Made by a program: the position numbers and the translations under genes. DNA of 48,124 nucleotides from an uncultured delta proteobacterium (GTDB lineage Bacteria > Desulfobacterota > WTBG01 > CAIYCZ01 > CAIRTM01), in contig CAIRTM010000139.1 in NCBI GenBank assembly GCA_903881505.1, forward strand, positions 1 to 48,124, written 5' to 3'. The notes under the pieces were generated by a model. It was given only the letters and a program-made list of their open reading frames with translations. It did not search any database and was not told the origin of the DNA. Shown here in pieces: positions 1 through 7,823 of this stretch; the stretch's first letter is position 1, and each line of letters opens with the position of its first letter.

Positions 1-1
1 G

Positions 2-367
2 AAATTAAAGGATACGGTGGTCAGGCTGTACACGGCCGGCGGTCTCATGCCGCCCACGCGCAGGGAAGTGCTCGAGAACTCGGGCGCGCGGGAAAAAGAA
101 CTTGCTGAAATCCTGCAGCTGCTGGTGCGCGAGGGCGCGCTGGTCAGGCTCAGTGATGATCTTTACTATACGGCCGAAAGCATGCGCGACCTGAGCGGAC
201 AGGCCGCGCTGTTCATGCAGCAGCACGGAGAGCTGACCATTCAGGGCTTCAAGGACCAGACCGGCCTGACCCGCAAATTCCTCATCCCCCTGTTTGAATA
301 CTTCGACCGCATCCGGCTCACGATCCGGATGGGGGACAAGCGCATCCCGCGCAAGACGGCTGAATAG
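2..367 (+). CDS. selB: Selenocysteine-specific elongation factor SelB, C-terminal part (5' end outside window)
   Basis: The frame is open from base 2 and ends at the TAG at 365-367, giving 121 visible residues. They resemble the winged-helix repeats at the C-terminus of SelB, the part that binds the SECIS hairpin of selenoprotein mRNAs. Typical SelB features are the GGLMPPT segment, then LVRLSDDLYY, HGELTIQGFKDQTGLTRK and LFEYFDRIRLT near the end. The GTP-binding domains would lie upstream of the window. Its presence suggests that the organism inserts selenocysteine at UGA codons. It converges on the DUF362 gene with only seven bases between the stops. The call rests on family recognition of a partial protein. 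Confidence 0.85.
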   Translation, partial: KLKDTVVRLYTAGGLMPPTRREVLENSGAREKELAEILQLLVREGALVRLSDDLYYTAESMRDLSGQAALFMQQHGELTIQGFKDQTGLTRKFLIPLFEYFDRIRLTIRMGDKRIPRKTAE

Positions 368-374
368 AGGGGGT

Positions 375-1304
375 TTAGACTGCCGCCCGTTTAATTTCGA
401 TCCGCTCGAGCTGCATGGTGCCGAGCCCCATGGCATGCGCCGCGGCAATGTGCTGTACCTGCTCCGGGGCCATTTTTTTGCCGTACCACTCGGCCACGCC
501 CACCGCAACGGCATCGACCGCGACCGGATCAGTCCCTGCAATGATCGTTTTGGGTTCGGTCACCAGGCCGGGGCCGGCCGGTCCACCGGTTGTGAGCGCG
601 CGTGAGGCGTCCACGACGGTCAGCGAAATTTTAACCGCAGAGGCGAGGTCCGCCAGCGCCTGGTTGATGTCGAAATCAGCATGGAAGGCCTTGCGGTTCA
701 AGACAATACCCATCAGGTTCTTCATGCCGAGGGTCACGCCCGTTGTGGTGTGCGATTTTGCGCAGGGCAGGTTGATGAATGTGTTGCACGTGAGCACATC
801 CTTCACCACGTCAACGCTGCGCAGGGCCTTCCCGTTGGCGATGGCCAGCTTCGTATAGAACTTCTCATGATTTGCCGCGTACACGTGCACATTCCTGAGG
901 CTGCTGCAGGCCTGCTGTATACCTGATATCTGCAGGCATTTTTCAGGCGGATGGATCGTGTGGTCGAGTACGAGCACTTCGCGGGCTCCGGCCGCAAGGC
1001 ACATGGCGGCAACTGCAGCCACAACCTCGGGGTGCGTATTGACTGCAGAGGCAATCGGAGAAGCCCAGGACATGTTGGGCTTGAGAACGACGCGGCTGTC
1101 CTTTTTTACAAACGCCTCCATGCCGCCCAGAAGCTCAACGGCCTTGCGGGTGGCGGCCGCACGTGCGCCGGTTACAGAAGCCACGGTTGCGGTCGGGGCT
1201 TCGGCTGCTACGGCGGCTGCGATGCGGGAAATGAGGGGTCCGGCTCCGGCGGCAAGGCCGCACGCAGCGCTTGTTTTAATGAATGTTCTCCGGGAAATGT
1301 GCAT
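375..1304 (-). CDS. DUF362 domain protein with Tat signal
   Basis: This 309-residue protein starts with a twin-arginine signal (SRRTFIKTS at residues 4-12, then an Ala/Gly-rich hydrophobic stretch), so it is probably exported folded. The body has the DUF362 pattern: LKPNMSWA, NTHPEVVAAVA, a CAKSHTTTGVTLGMKNLMG segment and a late GTDPVAVDAVAVG segment. DUF362 proteins often occur with iron-sulfur or redox proteins, but their reaction is not established. No ferredoxin-type cysteine cluster is visible in this copy. The start is supported by an AGGAGG ribosome site eight bases upstream. An inverted-repeat element lies directly upstream of the gene. Confidence 0.85.
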   Translation of the reverse strand: MHISRRTFIKTSAACGLAAGAGPLISRIAAAVAAEAPTATVASVTGARAAATRKAVELLGGMEAFVKKDSRVVLKPNMSWASPIASAVNTHPEVVAAVAAMCLAAGAREVLVLDHTIHPPEKCLQISGIQQACSSLRNVHVYAANHEKFYTKLAIANGKALRSVDVVKDVLTCNTFINLPCAKSHTTTGVTLGMKNLMGIVLNRKAFHADFDINQALADLASAVKISLTVVDASRALTTGGPAGPGLVTEPKTIIAGTDPVAVDAVAVGVAEWYGKKMAPEQVQHIAAAHAMGLGTMQLERIEIKRAAV

Positions 1305-1321
1305 GGCATCCCTCCTTTATT

Positions 1322-1448
1322 GCCGGCTGTTGAACAACGCTCATCTGCTGCGTTGCGCTCAGTATTCGTCACTGCGGCGTACAAAACAGTACGCCTCATT
1401 CCTCATACGTTCGCACGTCTTGCATCTGAGCATTTTTGAACAGCCGGC
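1322..1448 (-). repeat. MITE-like inverted-repeat element, copy 1
   Basis: This element of about 127 bp is bounded by inverted ends (GCCGGCTGTT at left, AACAGCCGGC at right). Its reverse complement matches the element at 9712-9832 over nearly its whole length. Shared blocks include GGAATGAGGCGTAC, GTACGCCGCAGTGACGAAT and GAGCGCAACGCAGCAG. It contains an inner palindrome around GGCGTAC/GTACGCC. It encodes no protein. It lies between the DUF362 gene and the Hfq-like gene, in an otherwise empty stretch of about 255 bases. Confidence 0.8.
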
Positions 1449-1559
1449 TGATAACCTTTTTCTGGCTTGCTGCTGTAATGCATTCCGGTCACCGGTGCAC
1501 AGGTATATGCGTTAAAAAGTCAGCAATACGAAACCTTGGGGCGCAATAGAACAGTTTTC

Positions 1560-2213
1560 TCAGCGGATGATAACTTTTTTGCGTCGTTTGATTTTTACTT
1601 TTTTCAGTCCGGGCCTCAGCTGCGAGCGGGGGCGGGGATCGATGTAGAGGTCGCTTCTGGTCCAGTCTCGCAGTGTCTGCTGTGAGGACTTAAGAAAGCA
1701 GCGGTCCTCATTGTTGCGGACATCGAGAATTGCATGGCGTAAAACAACAACCTCTGTTCCGTCGTTGAGCATGAGCGTGATTTCATAGCGGGAAAATGAA
1801 TGAATCACGCCCGTGAGCACTTCGCCTTCAAGCAGGGTGACCAGCAGCACATCCTGTGAGCGCATCAGGTGAAAGAGCGTTTTGTTTTTTACAAAATGCC
1901 GCTGCTTTACGGCAACAATCGGGGCGATCCGCCGAGCTTCTGCATCCGGGTCAATGCTGATCCGGGCCTGCACCGGTTGCGAGAATGCGGCCGGATAGAG
2001 CATTTTAATCCGGGTTTTCGGCAGTTCATGCCGGGCGCCGTCATCGGCGGTCACGGCAACGTCATAAACGCTGTTTTCCGCTATCGTGCCCTGCAGCGTG
2101 GCATGCCCGTGCAGGTGCAGGCAGTACGTCGCACCCGTGGCCGCGGCCTCTTCAAATGTCGAGCGCCGGTAGTTTTTCAGCAGGTAGTCGTTCAAGCCGG
2201 CCAGAAAGGCCAT
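1560..2213 (-). CDS. Protein with two Hfq/Sm-like domains
   Basis: This 217-residue protein appears to carry two Sm-like segments. The first (about 1-74) has an N-terminal helix, then CLHLHGHATLQGTIAENSVY and HELPKTRIKMLYP. The second (about 111-166) has a helix KTLFHLMRSQ, then VTLLEGEVLTGVIHSFSRYE and VVVLRHAILDV. Its LRHAI at 159-163 corresponds to the [Y/F]KHAI signature of Hfq Sm2. The tail (203-217) is very rich in Lys and Arg. Hfq is a hexameric RNA chaperone of one domain of about 75 residues, so two domains on one chain would suggest a trimer. That is inference. A strong GGAGGAGG site supports the start. The gene is the last of an apparent ahcY-plsY operon, 22 bases after plsY. Confidence 0.7.
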   Translation of the reverse strand: MAFLAGLNDYLLKNYRRSTFEEAAATGATYCLHLHGHATLQGTIAENSVYDVAVTADDGARHELPKTRIKMLYPAAFSQPVQARISIDPDAEARRIAPIVAVKQRHFVKNKTLFHLMRSQDVLLVTLLEGEVLTGVIHSFSRYEITLMLNDGTEVVVLRHAILDVRNNEDRCFLKSSQQTLRDWTRSDLYIDPRPRSQLRPGLKKVKIKRRKKVIIR

Positions 2214-2235
2214 TGGTACCTCCTCCAGCGCGCTA

Positions 2236-2889
2236 TTATGATGCAGCCGTTTTTTTTGAACCGATCCGGTTCTCGGTTCCCAGCATCAGCCGCTCGATGT
2301 TGGCACGGTGTTTGAGAAACACAAACACGGCCATCAAAAAGCCCAGCGCTGTGACACTCAGCGCAACCGGCCGTATCAAAGCATCGACAGCCAGCAGCAC
2401 GAGCGGCAGCGCGAACGCGCTTGCAAGCGACGCCAGGGATACAAACCGCGAAATCGCGACAACGCCCGCAAACACAATCAGCAGGACCGGGATGACGATC
2501 GGCTCAAGCGCCAGCATGACGCCGCAGGCCGTGGCCACGCCTTTGCCGCCCCGGAACCTGAGATATACCGGAAAAAGATGTCCGAGAAAGGCGGCCAGGC
2601 CGCACACGGCAGCCGCAAATTGAACCTGCAGCCCGTCCCCTGCGCCCGCCAGCACGCCCGCGGCAATCACCGGTATGAAGCCCTTGAGCATGTCGCCCGC
2701 AAATGTGCAGGCCCCGAATTTTTTCCCCAGAAGCCGGGCCGCGTTCGTGGCCCCGATATTGCCGCTGCCGGCGGTGCGGATGTCCTGTTTGCCCAGCGCG
2801 GCGGCCAGCACCACGCCGGTCGGGATCGATCCCAGCAGATATGATCCGATCACCAGAAGCGGCAGTGTCATGTCCATAGCGGTGCCCAT
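2236..2889 (-). CDS. plsY: Acyl-phosphate:glycerol-3-phosphate acyltransferase PlsY
   Basis: PlsY transfers an acyl group from acyl-phosphate to glycerol-3-phosphate to make lysophosphatidic acid, the first step of phospholipid synthesis at the inner membrane. The 217-residue protein has the family motifs: GSIPTG at 20-25, GSGNIGATNA at 41-50 and FRGGKGVAT at 112-120. It has several hydrophobic membrane segments and a length near the family norm. An internal ATG four codons later (MDMTLP) is an alternative start. The gene begins 12 bases after the ahcY stop and precedes the Hfq-like gene, so the three are probably co-transcribed. Confidence 0.95.
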   Translation of the reverse strand: MGTAMDMTLPLLVIGSYLLGSIPTGVVLAAALGKQDIRTAGSGNIGATNAARLLGKKFGACTFAGDMLKGFIPVIAAGVLAGAGDGLQVQFAAAVCGLAAFLGHLFPVYLRFRGGKGVATACGVMLALEPIVIPVLLIVFAGVVAISRFVSLASLASAFALPLVLLAVDALIRPVALSVTALGFLMAVFVFLKHRANIERLMLGTENRIGSKKTAAS

Positions 2890-2901
2890 GCCTGCGCTTT
2901 G

Positions 2902-4335
2902 TTAATAGCGGTAGTGTTCGGGCTTGTACGGGCCTTCAACCGGCACGCCGATGTAGTCGGCTTGACGCTGCGAGAGCGTTGTCAGGCCCGCGCCGAGACG
3001 GCCCAGATGCAGGCGCGCAACCTCCTCGTCCAGCTTTTTGGGCAGCGTAAAGACTTTTATGCCATGATCATTCGTCGCAAGCTCGATCTGGGCCAGGCAC
3101 TGGTTGGTGAAACTTGAACTCATCACAAAGCTGGGGTGTCCGGTCGCACATCCCAGGTTCACAAGGCGGCCTTCGGCCAGCACGATGATGGAGCGGCCCG
3201 AAGGCAGGGTCCATTTGTCGACCTGCGGCTTGATGTTCGTCTTAATGCAGCCCGGCGTCTTTTCAAGATAGGACATGTCGATTTCACTGTCAAAGTGGCC
3301 GATATTGCAGACAATCGCCTCGTCCCGCATCGCTTCAAGATGCGCGCCCGTGATCACGTGGTAATTGCCGGTGCACGTCACGAACAGATCAGCCTGGCCG
3401 GCGACATCTTCCATGCGCTGTACCTCATAGCCCGACATGGCCGCCTGCAGGGCGCAGATGGGGTCGATTTCCGTGACGATAACGCGGGCGCCGTAGCTTC
3501 GCAGCGACTCGGCGCAGCCTTTGCCCACGTCGCCGTAGCCCAGCACCACACAGACTTTTCCGGCCAGCATGATGTCGGTTGCGCGCTTGATGCCGTCGGC
3601 AAGGGATTCGCGGCAGCCGTACAGGTTGTCGAATTTTGATTTTGTGACCGAATCATTGACATTAATGGCCGGGAACAGCAGCTCTCCCGAAACCATCATC
3701 TGGTAGAGGCGGTGCACGCCGGTGGTGGTTTCTTCCGACACCCCACGGACCTGCGCGGCGATTCCGGTCCACTTCTGCGGATTGCGCTTAAAGCCTTCGG
3801 CCAGCCGGTCCATTATGACGTGCATCTCATGATGCTCGAATTTCTGCTTAAGCAGGGCGGGGTCTTTTTCAACCTTGACGCCCTGGTGGATCATCAGGGT
3901 GGCGTCGCCGCCGTCGTCAACGATCAGGTTCGGCCCCGTGCCGTCGGGCCAGGTCAGGGCCTGCTCAGTGCACCACCAGTACTCTTCCAGGGTTTCACCC
4001 TTCCAGGCAAAGACTTTGGCCGTGCCTTTCCGGGCGATGGCAGCGGCGGCATGGTCCTGGGTGGAGAAAATATTGCAGGATGCCCAGCGGATATCTGCCC
4101 CGAGCGCGTGCAGGGTGTCGATCAGCATGGCCGTCTGGATGGTCATGTGCAGGCTGCCCATAACCTTCAGGCCCTTCAGGGGCTGCCCGGGACCGTATTT
4201 GGCGCGCACGGCCATGAGGCCCGGCATTTCGTTTTCCGCCAGCTGCATTTCCTTGAGCCCCCACTCCGCCAGCGACATATCGGCCACCTTGTGCGTCAGC
4301 GCAGGGTCAAGTTCCATGAAGACAGTTGTTGACAT
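2902..4335 (-). CDS. ahcY: Adenosylhomocysteinase (SAH hydrolase)
   Basis: The enzyme reversibly hydrolyses S-adenosylhomocysteine to adenosine and homocysteine with tightly bound NAD, relieving product inhibition of methyltransferases. The 477 residues show [10 protein letters not shown] (60-69), [14 protein letters not shown] (85-98), the NAD-binding loop [13 protein letters not shown] and the conserved terminal PEHYRY. I place the start at the ATG at 4335 (MSTTVF). It follows an AGGAG site at a normal distance and matches the usual N-terminus, and the open frame upstream runs into the promoter. A TTGACA/TATTAT promoter lies just upstream. The gene is first of an operon with plsY and the Hfq-like gene. 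Confidence 0.97.
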   Translation of the reverse strand: MSTTVFMELDPALTHKVADMSLAEWGLKEMQLAENEMPGLMAVRAKYGPGQPLKGLKVMGSLHMTIQTAMLIDTLHALGADIRWASCNIFSTQDHAAAAIARKGTAKVFAWKGETLEEYWWCTEQALTWPDGTGPNLIVDDGGDATLMIHQGVKVEKDPALLKQKFEHHEMHVIMDRLAEGFKRNPQKWTGIAAQVRGVSEETTTGVHRLYQMMVSGELLFPAINVNDSVTKSKFDNLYGCRESLADGIKRATDIMLAGKVCVVLGYGDVGKGCAESLRSYGARVIVTEIDPICALQAAMSGYEVQRMEDVAGQADLFVTCTGNYHVITGAHLEAMRDEAIVCNIGHFDSEIDMSYLEKTPGCIKTNIKPQVDKWTLPSGRSIIVLAEGRLVNLGCATGHPSFVMSSSFTNQCLAQIELATNDHGIKVFTLPKKLDEEVARLHLGRLGAGLTTLSQRQADYIGVPVEGPYKPEHYRY

Positions 4336-4368
4336 TGAGTTTCTCCTGTAGGCATAGGTTAATATATT

Positions 4369-4398
4369 ATAATACCCTTGTGGGGGCAAACTTGTCAA
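4369..4398 (-). promoter_or_regulatory. Sigma-70 promoter of the ahcY operon
   Basis: On the minus strand a consensus -35 TTGACA (4393-4398) is separated by 18 bases from TATTAT (4369-4374), about 34 bases before the ahcY start. The predicted untranslated leader is short. I see no SAH or SAM riboswitch fold in it. Confidence 0.65.
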
Positions 4399-4670
4399 TT
4401 TGTTTTCAGAATGGCTTGCTTTTGGGAAGCTGCAATGCTACTTCTGCCAGGGTCCTTGCCACTGGCAGAATCGATATGCCTAACCTGAAGCTATGTTTTG
4501 TTTTTGCCATGGTTTTGTTCAAGGGCGTTTTCGTTGCGTACCCTGCCTGCAGGGTTGTTGGGGCTGTGCCGTCTGCTTTCCGCCGGCGCTGATTGCGGGA
4601 TTGCGAAGCCGCTCCCCCGCCACCCCTGCGTATCAGGCAGTCCGTGTGCTGCTGTGAGGTGAAGACGATC

Positions 4671-5438
4671 ATGATGGTCATTGTGGGCGCCTCAGAGATT
4701 GAGTTGCGAAGGGTACGGCGTCTGATCAGCGCGGAGCGCGTTGAAGTGCATGGCGGCAGGCAATTCTGCTTCGGGACCATGCGCGGCAGGGCTGTCTGCC
4801 TGGTCAGGGCCGGCGTGGGGCGCAAAAATGCCGCTGCGGCCGCCCGTGCGATCTGTGCCGATCTGAGGCCCGCCATGGTCATTGCTGCCGGGGCGGCCGG
4901 AGCGCTTGACCCCGCGCTCAGCTGCGGATCAGCCGTCGTCGTTGAACGCGTTCTCGGGGAAAACAGCACGGAGCTGATAGCCTGCCCGCCTGAATGGGCC
5001 GGCCGGGCGCTTGCAGCCCTGCATGCATCCGGCATGCAGGCGCAGGCCGGATCGTGCTGCCAAACCCGTACCTTCATCCACCGTTCATCTCAAAAGCAGG
5101 CCCTGCGGGCGAAGACGGGCGCGCATATTGTCGACATGGAAAGCTTCGCGTTCGCTGTTGAGTTCCGGCGCGCGGGCATGCCCTTTATCGACCTGCGTGT
5201 CGTTTCCGATTCCGCCCGCCGCGACACGGCCGACATGAAAATGCTTACCGGTCTGTGGCGCCGCTCCGGCCGCCCGGCCGTCGCGCTGCACCTGTGCCTG
5301 CGTCCGCGCGAGCTCGCGCGTGTACTGTTTTTTTATCGGGGAATGGGTGCTGCCGCAGAACGGATTGCCGATGCCCTGCTCGCCATTGTGCGTGCGAGTA
5401 TCGAACCTGTCGGAACATGCGGGCCTGCGGACGGTTAA
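4671..5438 (+). CDS. Nucleoside phosphorylase / MTA-SAH nucleosidase-like protein
   Basis: This 255-residue member of the PNP/UDP phosphorylase superfamily has a Gly-rich phosphate/ribose loop (AGVGRKNAA near 48-56 and AAGAAGALD at 72-80). It also has VDMESFAFA with the ribose-binding Met156-Glu157, and RVVSDSA (176-182) with the base-contacting Asp. The family cleaves N-glycosidic bonds of nucleosides such as methylthioadenosine or SAH. Hopanoid-associated HpnG proteins are another branch, and I cannot choose between them. It is divergent from ahcY, which fits an adenosyl-nucleoside role. A GAGGTG site precedes ATG 4671, and ATG 4674 is equally possible. About 335 bases separate it from ahcY; apart from the ahcY promoter they hold only small hairpins (for example TTCTGCCA/TGGCAGAA at 4442-4470). 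Confidence 0.7.
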   Translation: MMVIVGASEIELRRVRRLISAERVEVHGGRQFCFGTMRGRAVCLVRAGVGRKNAAAAARAICADLRPAMVIAAGAAGALDPALSCGSAVVVERVLGENSTELIACPPEWAGRALAALHASGMQAQAGSCCQTRTFIHRSSQKQALRAKTGAHIVDMESFAFAVEFRRAGMPFIDLRVVSDSARRDTADMKMLTGLWRRSGRPAVALHLCLRPRELARVLFFYRGMGAAAERIADALLAIVRASIEPVGTCGPADG

Positions 5439-5877
5439 AAAACACGCTATGGTGAATAGTTCTGCGGTATATGCGGCCGCCCGTCCGAAGAAGGTTTGTT
5501 CGGCCGCAGCTTGCATGGCACGCAGGGTCGGGTCACCTGTGATCCATCCTGCGTTCGACACAATAAAAGCCGGGCAGCCCCTGTCCAGGAACCAATCCGG
5601 GATATGGAGATGTGATCCTTTTTCGTCCTGTGCCCGTACAGGAACTGTCATGCGTGCCAATCGCCGCTTACCATGAAATGATAGACGAAGTCAGAATACC
5701 ATGATATAGTCCGCCCCTGTTTTGTTTATGCCGCCATCCGGACGCCGGATTTCCATTGTAAAAACATACGGCATTTTAATATGTTCCAGGAAACGAGCAC
5801 AGGTAACGGAATCATGTGAGCCGACCGTTTGAAGCGGCGCCTGCCCTTGTACCGGGGCGCAGAAAAGAGGAAGCAGC
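5439..5877. other. Intergenic stretch with no confident gene
   Basis: These 439 bases separate the phosphorylase-like gene from the CorA-family gene. A minus-strand frame opens at 5660 and runs into the antisense of the upstream gene. Its first 70 or so residues (for example HIPDWFLDRGCPAFIV) are not obviously nonsense, so a decayed gene end is possible. I could not assign a family. Just before the CorA start there is a short GC hairpin (about 5834-5857) and an AGAGGA ribosome site. Confidence 0.4.
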
Positions 5878-6816
5878 ATGGATCACTATCAGATCGCGGA
5901 GAATCGACTTAATCAGGTAACCCAGGGCGCCGGCCAGGTCCTGGTTGCAATTTCGCCCGGCGATCATGAGAGGGCATTTCTTCAGGAGAGGTTTCTCATT
6001 GATGACTACGATCTGAGCTCCACCCTTGATCCGGATGAGGTCCCCCGGCTCGATCTGGACGATGGCCGGCTGCTCCTTATCTGGAAGCTGCCCCATAGCG
6101 CAACCGTTTCCGAGGCCATTGAACTGGATGTCGGCGTGGTCGGATTGGCGTTTTTCCAGGATTGCCTTGCATTCGTGCGGGCAAGCGGCGGCCTGTCTTT
6201 TGCTGACCGGGAATTTCGTAAAATCAGCGATATCAGGGATGTGATGCTGGCGTTCCTGCTTCGCACGGTACGCCACTTCGTCAGCCACCTGAAGGTCATC
6301 AAGCAGATCAGCTCGGAGCTGGAGAAGAAAATCACCGTATCAATGGAGAATAAGCATCTGCTGCAGATGTTCAACCTCAGCGAAAGCCTTGTATACTATG
6401 TTGACGCTATTGAGGCTAACGGGGCCGTGCTGGCAAAGCTGCGGAGCATAGCCTCCCAGCTCAGGTTTCAGGAGCGGCATATTGAAATGCTTGAGGACAT
6501 CATTCTGGAAAATACCCAGGCCGCGCGGCAGGCCGCCATCTACAGCTCGGTCCTCAGCGGACTGATGGACGCGCGCGGCACGATAGTAAACAACAACATG
6601 AACGTTTTGCTGAAGAACCTCACGCTGATCAATACCGTGTTCCTGCCATTGAACATCATCGCCAGCATCGGCGGCATGTCCGAGTGGACCATGATGACGA
6701 AATGGCTCGACTGGCGGCTTTCATACAGCCTGTTTTCACTGGGCATGGTGGTCTTCGGTCTGGGCGTATGGGTGTTTATGAAGAAGGTAATTGACCGAAA
6801 GCCGCCAGAATTTTAA
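5878..6816 (+). CDS. CorA-family divalent cation transporter with altered signature
   Basis: This 312-residue protein has the CorA layout. It has an alpha/beta cytoplasmic N-domain (1-110), long helices including a coiled stalk (about 120-245), and two C-terminal transmembrane segments (about 248-266 and 281-301). CorA pentamers carry Mg2+, Co2+ or Ni2+ across the inner membrane. The loop after the first membrane helix normally reads GMN. Here it reads GGMSEW, with Ser268 in place of the selectivity Asn, and I believe this is a recognised divergent subgroup. The charged end MKKVIDRK follows the last membrane helix. AGAGGA precedes the start. The gene is convergent with lepB. Confidence 0.8.
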   Translation: MDHYQIAENRLNQVTQGAGQVLVAISPGDHERAFLQERFLIDDYDLSSTLDPDEVPRLDLDDGRLLLIWKLPHSATVSEAIELDVGVVGLAFFQDCLAFVRASGGLSFADREFRKISDIRDVMLAFLLRTVRHFVSHLKVIKQISSELEKKITVSMENKHLLQMFNLSESLVYYVDAIEANGAVLAKLRSIASQLRFQERHIEMLEDIILENTQAARQAAIYSSVLSGLMDARGTIVNNNMNVLLKNLTLINTVFLPLNIIASIGGMSEWTMMTKWLDWRLSYSLFSLGMVVFGLGVWVFMKKVIDRKPPEF

Positions 6817-6850
6817 CGGGAATCAGGCGAAACCGCCCCCGGGCGCTGAA

Positions 6851-7519
6851 TTACCTGATCAGGCGGCCGATGCGTGAGAAGCGGAAGTTCTTGAGGAAGC
6901 TTTCCCACGACCAGTAGATGATAAAGGCCTTGCCCCTCACCTTGTTGATGTCCACGAATCCCCAGAAACGGCTGTCGGCGCTGTGGTCGCGGTTGTCGCC
7001 CATGACAAAGAGCGCGTTCGGCGGAACCGTAACCGGGCCGAAGTTATCCCGATTGCCGTTGAGGCAGCCGCGTTGCAGCGTAACCGGATCGGTGTAAACC
7101 CCGAAGCCGTCATGGTAGCGCGCGCCGTTCAGGAAGATCTGCTTGTCGACAATCCGGATCGTGTCGCCGGGCAGTCCGATGACACGCTTGATGTAGTCCT
7201 TGCTTTCGTCTTCCGGATAGATGAAAACAACAACATCGCCGCGTTCGGGCTTTTTGACGTCAAGCAGCTTAATGTCGGTAAACGGAATGCCGATGCCGTA
7301 GATAAATTTGTTCACCAGGATATGATCGCCGATCAGGAGTGTCGGCTGCATGGAGCCCGAGGGAATCTTGAAGGCCTGAACGATAAAGGTCCTGATAAAC
7401 AGGGCCAGGACCACGGCGATTACGATGGCTTCGATGTTTTCGCGGCTCAGCATGGAGCCGAAAAATCCGGCCGGTTTCGCCGCCGGTGCGGCAGCCGGTG
7501 TCTGACGGTTTTTTTTCAT
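6851..7519 (-). CDS. lepB: Signal peptidase I
   Basis: LepB removes signal peptides from exported proteins on the outer face of the inner membrane with a Ser-Lys dyad. From the chosen start (MKKNRQ, ATG at 7519) the protein has 222 residues. It has one membrane anchor (about 29-49), the nucleophile Ser56 in PSGSMQPT, the general base Lys111 in DYIKRVIGLPGD, and the GDNRDHSADSRFWG box near the C-terminus. An upstream open frame to 7609 adds 30 unlikely residues that overlap the divergent tRNA promoter, so I reject it. The ribosome site (AGAGAG) is modest. An Ala/Pro-rich cytoplasmic segment precedes the anchor. Confidence 0.95.
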   Translation of the reverse strand: MKKNRQTPAAAPAAKPAGFFGSMLSRENIEAIVIAVVLALFIRTFIVQAFKIPSGSMQPTLLIGDHILVNKFIYGIGIPFTDIKLLDVKKPERGDVVVFIYPEDESKDYIKRVIGLPGDTIRIVDKQIFLNGARYHDGFGVYTDPVTLQRGCLNGNRDNFGPVTVPPNALFVMGDNRDHSADSRFWGFVDINKVRGKAFIIYWSWESFLKNFRFSRIGRLIR

Positions 7520-7599
7520 TCGCTTGCGGTTTCTCTCTGAAGGTGTCACGGCAAAGCTGAAACTTATAGCACCCCTTGTTCCATAATGCAAAAAAAAGA

Positions 7600-7627
7600 T
7601 TGACACCATTGCGCACAGGCGTATAAT
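7600..7627 (+). promoter_or_regulatory. Consensus sigma-70 promoter for tRNA-Gly and rimP operon
   Basis: TTGACA (7600-7605), a 16-base spacer, and TATAAT (7622-7627) form a near-perfect promoter 20 bases before the mature tRNA end. It is the only strong promoter I see upstream of rimP-nusA-infB. Confidence 0.85.
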
Positions 7628-7647
7628 TTGACAGTTTAAATATCAAG

Positions 7648-7723
7648 GCGGGCATAGCTCAGCTGGTAGAGTACAAGCTTCCCAAGCTTGGTGTCGCGGG
7701 TTCGAATCCCGTTGCCCGCTCCA
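7648..7723 (+). tRNA. tRNA-Gly (anticodon CCC)
   Basis: A 76-base cloverleaf including the encoded CCA. The acceptor stem GCGGGCA pairs with TGCCCGC and the discriminator is T, as usual for tRNA-Gly. The D stem is GCTC/GAGT. The anticodon stem CAAGC/GCTTG closes the loop TTCCCAA with anticodon CCC, which reads GGG. The T arm is GCGGG-TTCGAAT-CCCGT. It is transcribed just ahead of rimP. Confidence 0.96.
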
Positions 7724-7770
7724 ACTGCCCGGCAGCTGATATTTGCTCGTGAGTGCGTGTTCTTGTCTGG

Positions 7771-7797
7771 AAGGTGGGCCTGGCCCACTTTTTTATT
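7771..7797 (+). terminator. Terminator-like hairpin between tRNA-Gly and rimP
   Basis: A stem AAGGTGGG/CCCACTT (one G-T pair, loop CCTGG) is followed by TTTTATTTTA. It would end most tRNA transcripts. Because no second promoter is evident before rimP, it may instead work as a partial terminator that sets operon expression. Confidence 0.65.
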
Positions 7798-7823
7798 TTA
7801 ATCAGACCGGCGGGCGTTACGGT

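Noticed and set aside
4336-4400. Possible SAH riboswitch upstream of ahcY
   Set aside because: The leader between promoter and start is about 30 bases, too short, and shows no matching conserved core.
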